Source: Lineus longissimus
Taxonomy: Eukaryota > Nemertea > Pilidiophora > Heteronemertea > Lineidae
Reading direction: 5' to 3'
DNA: 64,000 nucleotides
Assembly: GCF_910592395.1 (NCBI RefSeq)
Contig: NC_088323.1
Coordinates: forward strand, 930,001-994,000
Position numbers and translations under genes: made by a program. Positions 39,809 through 51,229 of the stretch are shown in pieces (the stretch's first letter is position 1; each line of letters opens with the position of its first letter). Under the pieces are notes generated by a model, which had not been told where the DNA came from, searched no databases, and saw only the letters and a list, made by a program, of their open reading frames with translations.

Positions 39809-39957
39809 CACTCTCTCGTGTCAGCACTACCAATGTCGCCTCATTTGCCTCGCCACCACTGCCACCAGAATCTTACAGAGTTTTACCTAGTGTACATGAT
39901 AAGGCAGATGATGGATATGTTGCATATTTGGAGATTGACACTGGCAAATCTTGTTAA
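39809..39957 (+). CDS. Candidate last exon of the membrane glycoprotein gene
   Basis: The frame ending at TAA 39955-39957 reads STTNVASFASPPLPPESYRV, then LPSVHDKADDGYVAYLEIDT and GKSC, which has ordinary protein composition. Two acceptors are possible. AG at 39807-39808 needs 1 nt and so fits the GTTAGT donor at 39106, but its pyrimidine tract is poor. AG at 39823-39824 follows a good tract (CTCTCTCGTGTCAG), needs 2 nt and would fit only the weaker donor at 39110. Either join is in frame and would close the protein at about 410 residues. No family match, so the exon could be spurious. Confidence 0.35.
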
Positions 39958-40287
39958 AAACAACTGGGCCCTGGGGCATAACACAACTACACTGTTACCA
40001 ATCGAAGCCATTTCATCCCTCCGCGGTTTCGCTCATGCATAGCTAATCGTAGTGTTGTTCAGGCAACAATACAGCGGGGGTAATAGTGTATTATGTAATC
40101 ACCCGTCGCTCCTTCTCATTGTTCCATTTTCCAGATTACTGTAGCGAGCGATAATTTATGTATGAGCCATGTCGCGTAAGAATAGACTAATTCTGTCTTC
40201 AATTGTACACCGTAATATACGCATCTCATTTTTCTATGCAAGTTTTATTTGATGCCTCCGAGCTTTCCTTGTAGAGGGTGTGGTGTC

Positions 40288-40453
40288 TCAAGAAAGTGTC
40301 CAACGCCAAGGACCAACAAAATAGATACGACCCGATTAAGGTCGAAAAAGAGCTCCAGTTTCACAACCAAAGTAGTGTATTTCGGTAAAAGAAGGTATAG
40401 CCTATACTAGGTGAACAAAAGTTTTTTTAAACCCACTAAGGACACTTTCTTGA
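40288..40453. repeat. Possible MITE-like segment with 14-bp inverted ends
   Basis: TCAAGAAAGTGTCC at 40288-40301 and its exact reverse complement GGACACTTTCTTGA at 40440-40453 bracket 138 bp. The size and arrangement resemble a miniature inverted-repeat element. I see no convincing target-site duplication, so the true ends may differ. Confidence 0.45.
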
Positions 40454-43400
40454 TCATCTAGTCAAATGTACATACTCTTTCTCTCTAGCCACGTGTAGGC
40501 CTATTAGCTGAGCATCTTCAATGTTGATGTTATCATGGAACACTTTTCAGAGTTAAGTTTTGAAGTTATACCAGAGATTGAAATGTTTCAGGACCAAAAA
40601 TCATCTGCTGGTGGAATCCTCCTTGGTCGTACATGTGCATATTGAGTGAATGTTGTTATAGTATATCTGTGGCGACCTGCAACATTTAATGAATACACTG
40701 CGTAAATATACTCACAATTATAGCAGATTTGCTGGACACTCTGTTAACATAATCACAGACTGTAAAGGGTGCTCAGTTGGCATCCAAATACTTATCACGC
40801 TAATAAGAAGATCCAATCAACCTGAAGCTATAGCCGTTGGTTAAACAAGCCATTTTGTCAAAGACAATATCACCAGGACACCTGTACTATATCAGTATAT
40901 TCGTAATAGTTAGGCTACACACCCAGAACCAATTTCTCGTTACCCGCTGAACGGAATCAGCATGCGATTGTCGTCAATCCATCAAAACGGAAGGATACGG
41001 TCGTAAATTTCCAAAGTAATTTAGGAAAACTGCTCATTTTATGGCACGTGGCCAGTTAATGAGAAATAATATTGTCGCAAATCAAATAAGCAAGGAAAAA
41101 CTTTGATAAGGAAGTTGGGTCACAAACGGTGATGCATTGTTATCTGTGTTAGCGTTGCTCATGCGACTGCTTAATTTAGCCTTGCCTTAAATTAGTTAAG
41201 ACATTTTTTCTCTTTTCTTCATAAATACATTGAAAACGCAGTTTCATCTTGGATTTGATCGGCAGAATCAGTAAGAAATACATGTAACACAGACTAGTCT
41301 TTAATCATCAATGAAAGATCCTAAATTTGGAGTTTTTTCAGCAACATGCTTAAATACAAATCTTCACATTTGGTAGGAGCTATCCTAATCTTACTCGTGA
41401 TGTAAGCGTAGTGCAAGGTTAATGATATTCAATCTTCATTGAGACATAAGCGTGTAAAATATCTTTTTAATAAAGCGGTATATTTTCTACTCCTTTTGTT
41501 GTTATCATAAAAAATCTTTTCAGCTGTTAGCACCATCTCCTATTCATGCTTTCTCCCTGATTCAGTCATCGTATCACCACGGCGATTTCTCAGTCTTGCT
41601 ACCAATAGGCATCATCTACTATCACCGCCGGTTGTCAAACCGCCGTGACTTTCCTAGCTTCGATAACCAATAAACCTTTTTCCAAACGGAAAGTGATATC
41701 CAATTACACTTGGCCAAACAACACATCACGAGCCTTTTTCCAATGAGGGATTTCGCTTGAGAAGTTTGTTTTAGCCAAGAACTGGCGACTTTCTGATGCG
41801 AAAGAAAAAATCACCAAAAAAAAAATACTCGTATCGTTTTCTTATTGTATTTGTGAGATTGTCCATGGCGGGAACAGTCCACCATTGCACGACAGAAACC
41901 ATGATATGATATCATGACAGTCAAGGCGACTCGATGACGTAAACCAGAGAGAAAGTTCACTTCGTTCTCGTTTCGGATCAGCAACTGAACCACTCTAATA
42001 TCTTAATTCATCAAACTTCGAGTCAAACCAAGGAAAAATGGAATACCAGGATTATCATGATTGTGATGGGCATTCACTGTTATCTGGTTCGCCCACAATG
42101 TCGGATCAATGAATCTTTTGGTGTCAGCCGCACCAGCTCGAATTGATTTGCCGATAGGATGTAAGCTGATGGGGTTTTTTTTACAATGGCCGTTGTTTCA
42201 GAGGCGTAATGCAGTTGGCCGTTGCTGCAAGGCTTTGGAAGATTCGGAACTTACTTATCTAAAATGTTTAGTACAGAACGGCTACGTGATGTATTATGCT
42301 TCCAAATGAACATACCCAATGCATGTTCTTTCCAAAACCTCAACAGTCCTCCTCCATCATATCTTTTCACACAGACCAGGATGACTGGTTTTGTACGCCG
42401 TGCTCTTTTGAGGAATCTGTCAGAAAAGAAGTGTCAATTTCAAAGGACGAATCACCTTGTTATTGTCTTGTATTACTCAGGCAATTCCATCCTTGTTTTA
42501 TAGAGATCAACAGAAAGAAGATCTCGTTTACTTGATGGTTTCTTTCTGGTTTATTCTTTTACCAGCTGCTGGCAATCATTGGTTGTGAAAGGTGGTGCGG
42601 CTACCTGGTTACAATATGGCTCATCGTTGTTGCAGAAGTTGCTACCAGCGGATGATGTTTGGTTCAGGTCGATTAGCGCACTTCCGCTAAGAAATGACGA
42701 TATTAGAGCGCTGGACTAACAAGGTTGACAGTTACTGACTAGAGATACCCGCCTTGGATCCTATATCAAATTACCATCTTTATGCCAGGACCCGGTTTCC
42801 CACCGAGTTGTTAAGCAGGCAATAAGATCACCACAGGACAGGAAGCAAAAGACATTAGACGCCATATTGGTTCCGGTGTCATGGCGTCAGGTAAGATATT
42901 TACCGGTTTTAGTGTATTTTGGCCGGTGAACGTGTTTATTGAGGAGATAAGGTGCTGAACCACCTATGTTGGAACAGAATGGATACCGCGTTTGGTTGTT
43001 CCGAGAGATTGGCAGATGCTGAGCATAAATTGGTTGTGAACCGTGATAATGATGACCAGTTTTGGGCATCATCAGTTAATGAATAGACATGACTATTGTT
43101 TCAACCCAACACCAGTCTTGGCCTGTTGGGAGTGAGTGTATGCGGTTGAACGAAAAGAAGGGGGAATATGACGACTGCTAACTGAGGGCATCGTACTGCC
43201 TCTTTCACCAGTCAGTCTATTCGTATTCCTCAAGCACCTCGTGGAAGCTGCCATATCCGTGTAATCGATGCTTTGCCTTAGTAGGTATTCTGACAAAGCC
43301 AAGATAGGTTGGCAGATAATCTACGGAAGCCCGCGATGATTGTTCAGGATTTCTCCGTGCTCCTCCGGACTGTTGATAAATGAATAATTTAACGAAGCTT

Positions 43401-46010
43401 GTTTTCTATCATGAGAGATCATCATTCTCAATCGTTTGATGAGAGCTTTCAGTAACATCTCTATGCATCTGGTTATACACATTATGAGAATGAGGGGGCA
43501 TTAATCATAATCTAGCCGCTATTCCAATTATTGTAATGCCATATCTCCTCATTATGTGGTATTGACAGGTTTCTATCGAGTGGCATCGGTTCATAAAGAG
43601 ACAGCTATCATATTGCGGTAACAAAAATTGAGCGATCAACACCCCATTTTTATGTATAGCTAATGTTAAAGATCACTGTCCCCTGATACATTGCTTCTTA
43701 TTCGTTTTGAATTTGTCTAAAATATTTTTCGTTCACCTCAAATGGACCACACCATTATCATGTACGATTGTTGTCAACGGACTATATACCAGTTAGGAGT
43801 CTTGTACAATATCAGGCATTATCTGTCTGCAATGTAGTGCAAAGGAAGAAGCAGAAACAATATGGCTCTCGGAAACTGGCATCTGGCAACCCCGGCAGAA
43901 GTGCCAGCATAATTGCCTTGAAGACTGGAAGCCGGAGGGTCAATATTATATTGTACACTTGGTGTCCATTACTGGCTTCTTCTTAAGCGTCTCCCGGTGT
44001 CTTTATAGACGCTAAAGGCGATATCTCGGTGCTCGTTCAGCTCCGGAGGCCCCACGTGTGGTTAGTAAGGCGACGGCTTGAGTGGTTTGCAAACTGGCGA
44101 ACAAACGGATCGGTTCTCAGGCAGTTTGATGAGCGAATATATAAAATACGAGAGTTAGGTTACCATCAGCGGAGTTTCTTTTACAAATTCTGTTTGAGTT
44201 GGTTTTCGGCTGAATCGAGTGTAATTTGGACTTGATGGGATAAGACTGATGGATGCCTGAGGTTGAATTAAATGAAAACACCAACAATTGCTACCCTATG
44301 GTACTTACTGATCGAAAGTGCTCAGTACATACGAGGATAGAAACCAGAACTATGCAATGAAATACAAACATGGCAAACGCCTTCCCAAAGAGATGATCAA
44401 ACCCTAATATGGTCAGCCACTCATTACAAATCCCTTTTCATCCGACATAAGTATCAATTTAGCCAAACCTCATCAGCCCAAATAGCCCCGCAAGCGAGTT
44501 GGCTTTATGACCACATAATACACTCCACCAACTCTGTTTGCACTTGATTACTTAAAGTAATAGATTGGATGCGGTAGATACCTTGATAAAAAAGCATCAA
44601 TGATCGGAAGTTCGTTGATGATGTCAATAGTTCTTTATGGTTTGTGTGTTTCATTAGGCAAATTTAGTTATGAGTCCACAGCGGTGCTGGTACCGTCGAC
44701 CACGCGGGCTTTAGGGGAAAAAGGTTAGCTGCTTGTGCCTGAAGTGAACTGATATATGAAATCAACGGGGCGATAGTGTCAGTAACGAATACATGCACAT
44801 TCGAGTTCAGTGACCGCCAGCCTTTGCCCACCAAGGAAGATAATTGTCCAGTATACCTTAAGTAGCCTCATAAGGGACCTTGCCCCAATCAACTTCATGA
44901 CAGTAGAGGCGACCTAAGGATGAATAAGGGATGGCTAGCCATCATCTAAGACATGTTGCTTGTTTCGATATTAATTAGGGCAATTTAATAATCTTGTTGG
45001 GGGATGTACATGCGACTGTCATCAGGTGAGCTGTGAGGGACATCCTTTGGTCTCACCATAGATATGAAGAAAACTTCATGAAGAGAATACCTATGTCCAA
45101 AATTTGCAAGACATGTCCATAACTGAAAATTACAATACTGTATAAACATCTAAATGCCTGGATATGAAGCCAAAGAGTACCCCCCGGGGATGTCCATTTC
45201 GCCCTCTTTTATTAAAGGCCCGGGGGGGGTCCACTTGCGTTCAGAGGGCACCATTCTGTGGCGATGATGGTGTAGATTCTTGAATGTCCTCAGAAAGAGT
45301 GACCGGGAACGAATCACCAGCATCGTCCGATGTGACTGTGATTTTGTAATCATGACGATTCGGATCAAATAGCCATCAATATCCTCGCTTCATCTCGCCC
45401 TGGTGGCTGCATTAATCCGCGTGCCTCAATGAAAACAGCTTTAATTTGCTTGGTTCACAAGACTGATGTGTTGCGGGATGGTTTGGGCGGTTGATGGTTT
45501 GGTGACGTGATGCCCCTTGACAACTTGATTGTGTATTGACTCACTTGGGTGGAGAACAGATTTGTGACGTCACTGCCACTCCAGTGCCGATTGGTTGGTA
45601 GACCACGCAGTCCTGATCATGAACAATCGACTTTAGCATAATCTTGACGTTTTGTTACATAAAACGCAGATTGTTTTTAGAAAATGACGGACATCGCTTG
45701 AACCGTTGGCTCAGTTTCTTTTGCTGTTCTGCCCCGGATGTTGCCTCATCAATCTTTTAGTTTCATCTTCTGCTCTTCCGGTCCAAGAGCATGTCAGGTG
45801 AAAAACTAGAATAAAAGGTTGAGTGGCGGATGCCGCCACTGTTTGCAATAATGTCGTCGTACTTTGACAGGAATATATTTCTGATTCTTTTGAAGTGGGT
45901 GTGGGTATATATCCGCCTTGAAGAAAGTGGAACAGTGTCCGTTCTCTGCGCCTGATGAGCAGGAAACCAATGTATCAAACGTAAGAACTTCTACTGTAGA
46001 TGAACTGTAT

Positions 46011-46070
46011 CCGGTCGTTTCGTTTCCTGACCGTTTCGCCCCCAGTCGTTTCGCTCCCTGGGACTTTTTG
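46011..46070. repeat. GTTTCG minisatellite
   Basis: Imperfect repeats of about 17 bp, each carrying CGTTTCG: GGTCGTTTCGTTTCC, ACCGTTTCGCCCCC, AGTCGTTTCGCTCCC. It lies 150 bp from the tRNA-derived SINE and may be part of the same mobile unit. Confidence 0.7.
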
Positions 46071-46218
46071 TTGGGGATTGAGATAGTACCCCGGTAAGTT
46101 CCTCCTATGACGTCCACCAGGGTGCAGTGGTGGGCATCTCCAGAGAATATCTCAAATATCTCAAATCTAAATAACAAGGGAAAAGAAAAGCATTATAAAT
46201 ATAAAATATAAAGAAAAA

Positions 46219-46306
46219 TGTTGTCCACAACCGGATTCGAACTCGCGACCTTTGGATCGTATTCTGCCATTTCTGACGGGCGCTCTACCAACTGCTCTAA
46301 AGTTTC
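46219..46306 (-). repeat. tRNA-derived SINE or tRNA pseudogene
   Basis: On the minus strand, TAGAGCAGTTGGTAGAGCGC matches a tRNA A box and D-loop, and GGTCGCGAGTTCGAATCC about 35 nt later matches a B box and T-arm. The D stem cannot pair (GAGC against GAGC) and no acceptor stem closes, so it is not a working tRNA. The downstream side is AT-rich (TTTTTCTTTATATTTTAT), as expected of a SINE body or tail. Confidence 0.7.
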
Positions 46307-47344
46307 TAAGACTTCTGACGTCATGTATTTGTCGAAATCTGATCGGCTGAATGACTGTAATTTGAGAGACCAACAACCACAGGCGACTGCTTGCAACCCT
46401 AAAAGGCATTGATCAACATAAACACATGAAATTTCCTACAACATGGACTTTTATTCCACCGACCAAAGACTTCAGATGTTTTTATAAAAGCAAAGAGTCT
46501 ACAGTACAAACATTAATAGCAAAGCCTTCAGCACCAACAAGTCTACATTGCGCACAGTCAACATGGTGGACAGGCGCCGACGTTTCCGTTGCGCCACTAC
46601 GACAGCCTCGGTATGGGGTAACAAGGCAATCTTCTTTGGTAGATGTCACTCGCGATTTCATCACAAACGGAGAGTGAAAGGCATTCCAGAGTAATTTGAT
46701 TAGTTTTGAAGAGCACCGTTAGATGGCAGAAAGACAACCAGCGATATCTCCTCAATCTTGACACAAGAGGCGCTGATTTCGTTCCTTATTTTCTTTATCC
46801 AAGATATGCTGCAAAATGAAACCGAATTGGATAAGATAGGTCTGATATGATACTGCTGGGGTCATAGTCAAATATTGCCTAGACGTTGTACCCATAGTAA
46901 TAAGTAAAAGTCTGTCAGCCTCATCACCAAAACTAATCAATTCAAAGTTGGTCCAAAGTTTTTAACTTAGAGGAATGAACATGTAGTGATTGAATGTACA
47001 GAAATACACAGATAAAACCTCAGTACTGTTTTTGGAAAAACTTCGCCAGGAAAGAAATTTAGGAATTGATTCAAATGCACATCCTGAGGAAATCAGGATA
47101 CGATGAACATCAGTATCAATTACAACATGCAATAATGGTAAATGCGGTACAAATTGTGCAAGATTAAATATATCAGCAATCTAAAAAATAACATGCACTC
47201 TTTGAAGGATCAAGATCCATGCTATGGCTAAAAGACTACAGAAGCACTAATTTGGCATATTTGACCATTAGTTTGCCACCCTAGGACTTTGGTTTGATAA
47301 ATAATGCCAAAAGTCAGTCCAATTTGTTTCAAGAAAATGAACAT

Positions 47345-47540
47345 TGCAGTAGACCTCATAGCAGACACCTCCGGCTCCGTCAGTGGTACACCTTCTCTAC
47401 AAGAGGCAGGGGTTTTGGTCCCAATGGGTTTTTCAATACAATCTAATCTCTGTATCCGGATACCTCCTCAATAAGGTCAGCATCTGTCAGTATTTTGGGT
47501 GTCCCTACTAGGGAGGTTACCTGCTCAAACTAGAGTGGCA
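47345..47540. repeat. Probable dispersed repeat with GACACCTCC/GGGAGGT motifs
   Basis: The segment starts TGCAGTAGACCTC, GCAGACACCTCCGG, passes through GGTTTTGGTCCCAATGGGTT and TTCAATACAATCTAATCTCT, and ends GTGTCCCTACTAGGGAGGTT. Repeated rise and fall of ACCTCC and GGAGGT blocks gives it a partly palindromic character. From memory it resembles a dispersed element seen in marine invertebrate genomes. There is only one copy here. Confidence 0.4.
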
Positions 47541-50500
47541 TTCAAAGGGTGAAATTTGCCCAGTAAAATCATACGTTCGTCATCTAGGCCTAAACACCAA
47601 TGAACTTTAATAATGATAATATAATGGGCCACCAGAAGATCTTCAAACTGCTCCTCCTCGCCCTTCACTTCCCACACTGATGTGTATGGATGGCCCATAA
47701 GTATAACAATACAATGCATTATATATTCCATATACAAATCAACATGTAGGTATTAAACATCTCCCATTCAAAGCAAATGTAACACAGTACAGCAATCAAT
47801 CAATAAATTACATGAATTGATTACATAGCATTAATAACAAAGCATACGAAATCATCAACGGTTCAACAACATTCGTAATGATGTCAAGGAGAGAACTTTC
47901 CCACAAAAAACTTTTGGTGGACATTGGTAAAATCAGTGAACTACTCAAAAAGGATAACGTGGAAGGCAGTCTAACTCAACAAACATGCACACAAAACTGA
48001 GCAAACATGTCATCGTCACACTATTATACAAAAACCTTTGAGGCATCAAAAGCTAAGACTGAAATACGATTTAGACAACATATTTCTTTACTATCAGAAT
48101 CAGACCTACACATGTACGTGTGAGGAATTTCAAATATTTCAAGTGAAATTACCACTAACAAGTCATAGGATGGCACAGCAATACTTTTAGCACATTTCAA
48201 TAAAACAGCAGAAGTCATCAATGGCAATGTGAGTAAAAATAAGAGTTGTGACACAAAATTACTTTCGTAAAGCGACTAAAATACATTGGTACAAAAAGCA
48301 CATCAGTTCTATTAAAAATACATGATAAAAGCTGTTTACAAATTTGGCTAGTTATATAAAATAGACAAAGAATAAATGCAGTACAATAGAGTGTGTAAAC
48401 AATACTAAATGGCATACATGGCATGTAATGAGAACAACACAAAGCCTGTCCCAGATTACTGACAAATAGAATGTGAATGATGTCATGACATGTCACATGA
48501 CATAGCTGGGACTGGCTGTAATGCTTTGGCCTCATTCAGATAACAAACAATCATGCAATATAACAAAACCACGCTTGTCAGGTGAGCAGGTGCATCCAAC
48601 AAAGTTTACTTACTTGGCCCAGGATGATGATCATACGTGTACAGTCTAGCTCATATTAATATCCACACCTGCAACTTGTGATATCTTCTTAACTATTCAA
48701 CCATTTTCAATGTGGTTTTCACAAGGTTTACGCAAATGTTGTTGTCAGCATGATCATGATGATTACAATGTGAGCCAGACTGTACATAATTTTGATTTTT
48801 GTTTTCATAAGAACAAAATAATGTAGAAAAAAGTTCAAAAAATCAATAATGTGAAAAACCTATGGCACAAAAAGGCAAAATTATCCTTAGAATCTCCAAG
48901 AAAGATTGCAGTCAACAGTGGCATGTGAATTTATCTTTGCACGTTGTATCAACACTTATAAGAAACACTGGCCAAGAACACATAGAATTATGAATACAAG
49001 GTAACACGACACAGACATGACATGGCATATTGATACATGTACATTCACATACAGTACCGTGTATATAATCTTCAAGTATTGGTGTACATACATGTACACG
49101 TAAGCATAGAAAAGTATTACATGAATTAACAATTCTAGGAAATATAAACAATATTCAGAAAATACATCCATAACACCAAGAATAAAAAACAATTAGTCTT
49201 TAGTTATTCTTGATAACACCGATATAATAGTACATTTGAAACTTGGAATAACTTGTAGGTCTTTAAATAACCTTTGAAAATCTTGTTGAACTTTAACACG
49301 ATCGACATTAAATAGAATGGTATTTGAATGACTGGAACTGGAAGCATCTAGCCGCTTTGCAAGCAGTATACAACATCAATATTGCATTTCAAGGAATGGT
49401 CCTCTCGCAAATTTTGCAACACTTTATGTTACACACACAGTGACAAAACACAACTCTTTTTGTGTGAAAAATCAAAACTGCCAGAATCGTACACAAAAAC
49501 TTCTGCCCGAAGTACCTAATTATAATGCTATTGGACTATGGTTAACTTTCATGTCATGGGTGCTAGAGTTCTGTTCAGAGAAGAGAAATACCCAGGCCTA
49601 GTTTGGCTTGATTCATCACCTTCCACAAGCAGGATTTCAGCCCAGTATCAGCCAATCAGAAGACATGTATGATCTCTTGTTCAGCATACACAGCATGGCC
49701 ATGGCAAGTACAAGGCTTCTTATTGGCCAATGACCAATCAAGAGTCCAAAATTCCAGCCTGAGGGAATGGAATGCAGTGATTGTAACATGACAGAGGCAA
49801 TGGCTGATTTATAGGCTAGGGGCAGTTCTTATCACAACCCCTGTTCCCATGTCACACAGAATTTCGAGCCTAATGTGACCTCATCTACATAATGATCCAA
49901 ATTGCAGCTTCTTAAATGGTCAACGATCTAAATTAGGATACAATGTCATGTAGGCATTACTTACCATTTGGTGTGATCCTTTTAGTTCATCAAGCTTCAT
50001 GATTGCACTAATGCCCTTAGGTAACAAATTTATTTACTCTGCATACACTTTTTTAACAAGACAACCTAAGAAAAGGAATCTGTTAATCAAAGCCTTCCCT
50101 CCTGCACTTTGAACAGCAAAAAATCCCACTGTAATTCAACAATTTCGCCTTGCATTATCAGAAATATTCAATTAAGATTAGGCCCGCAATGACACCAAAT
50201 TGCCAAATTAGTCTAGTCTGTCAACTATCTATTTTGGGTTCAATTATTCGAAATCGGCACTAATTTCGTTTGCATGTAATCATCTTGTCCTACATTACGA
50301 GTGGATTCATTCTATGTCGAGGACAGCATCCAGAATTAAAGTGGACAGAGTGCAAGTTTACACAAACTTTTCGTTCAACGTTTGGTAGCAAGTAGCATTG
50401 TTTTCAATGTAAAATGCATGAGGAATCAATTTGGTTTCGGCGAGACGACCAATACCTCCTGTTATATGTAGGTATCATTTCCTCAAGTATTGGCAAGTAA

Positions 50501-50560
50501 TGAATATGGCGCATAGTTTTGCAGATTCGAGTACGTCATCCAGAAAGATACTAGTGGCTT

Positions 50561-50566
50561 TTTATT
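50561..50566 (-). terminator. Possible polyadenylation signal of the SDR gene
   Basis: AATAAA on the minus strand, about 660 nt beyond the SDR stop codon. If used, the 3-prime UTR would contain the 20-bp satellite. Other AATAAA motifs occur further on, so the assignment is tentative. Confidence 0.25.
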
Positions 50567-50791
50567 CAAGTGCTGGCCCTCGCCAACTTGCATTTCTAAT
50601 AGCAAAGCAATAAGTTATCAAGAAAGACACAGCAGTGTTGTGAAAAATGTCCCTCTCACTACATATTACAACTCGTGCAAGGAAGGAAGTACAACGATAT
50701 ATCATATTTTACATCTATGAAGCACATTCATACATGTATACAATGTATAACCTTGATTCATATCAGGAAAACAGCGACACACTTATTTTGA

Positions 50792-51017
50792 TATTAATGA
50801 CATATTAATGTCAGAATTAATGACACATTAATGCCAGTAATGACACACTAATGACAGTAATGACACACTAATGACAGTAATTTCGGTATTAATGACACAC
50901 TAATGTCAGAATTAATGACAGATTATGTCAATAATGACACACTAATGTCAGTAATGGCACACTAATGACAGTAATGACACACTAATGTCAGTATTGATGA
51001 CACACTAATGTCAGCAA
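50792..51017. repeat. Satellite with 20-bp unit TAATGACACACTAATGTCAG
   Basis: About eleven imperfect copies of a unit close to TAATGACACACTAATGTCAG, with variants ATGACAG and ATTAATGACA, run in tandem. Each unit contains TGACA and TGTCA, so adjacent half units can pair. It lies 210 bp beyond the SDR stop codon and probably in the transcribed 3-prime region. Confidence 0.9.
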
Positions 51018-51229
51018 TAAAAAATTGAGTTTCATGAACAGTAAATGTTTTTAAAAAGTGTTGAAAGGTCGCATGAGAACAGCCTAATGAACAGACAATA
51101 ACGTTGCGGTCATTGACCATTCATTGGTAGGTTACGAATTTCAATGTTTTTTGCTTTGTCAAAGCTTTGAAGAGGAACTTTTAGTACACTGGTACGAAAC
51201 TAAACTGATCTTAAACCTAGTAACGCCTT

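Larger units (their letters stand above)
39958..51229. other. Intergenic DNA with repeats; no supported gene
   Basis: No exon with family resemblance was seen on either strand. The stretch contains an inverted-repeat bounded segment at 40288-40453, a GTTTCG minisatellite and a tRNA-derived SINE near 46.0-46.3 kb, a probable dispersed repeat at 47345-47540, and the 20-bp satellite at 50792-51017. The 47.5-50.5 kb stretch is AT-rich and featureless to me. Its right end probably holds the 3-prime UTR of the minus-strand SDR gene. Confidence 0.55.

Noticed and set aside
42109-42535. Three overlapping plus-strand frames
   Set aside because: Mutually overlapping in different frames with no protein character.
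46219-46306. Functional tRNA gene
   Set aside because: A and B boxes match, but the D stem and acceptor stem do not pair, so I called a SINE or pseudogene.
46426-46677. 83-codon plus-strand frame and overlapping 60-codon minus-strand frame
   Set aside because: Both frames are short, lie next to SINE sequence and match no family I know.
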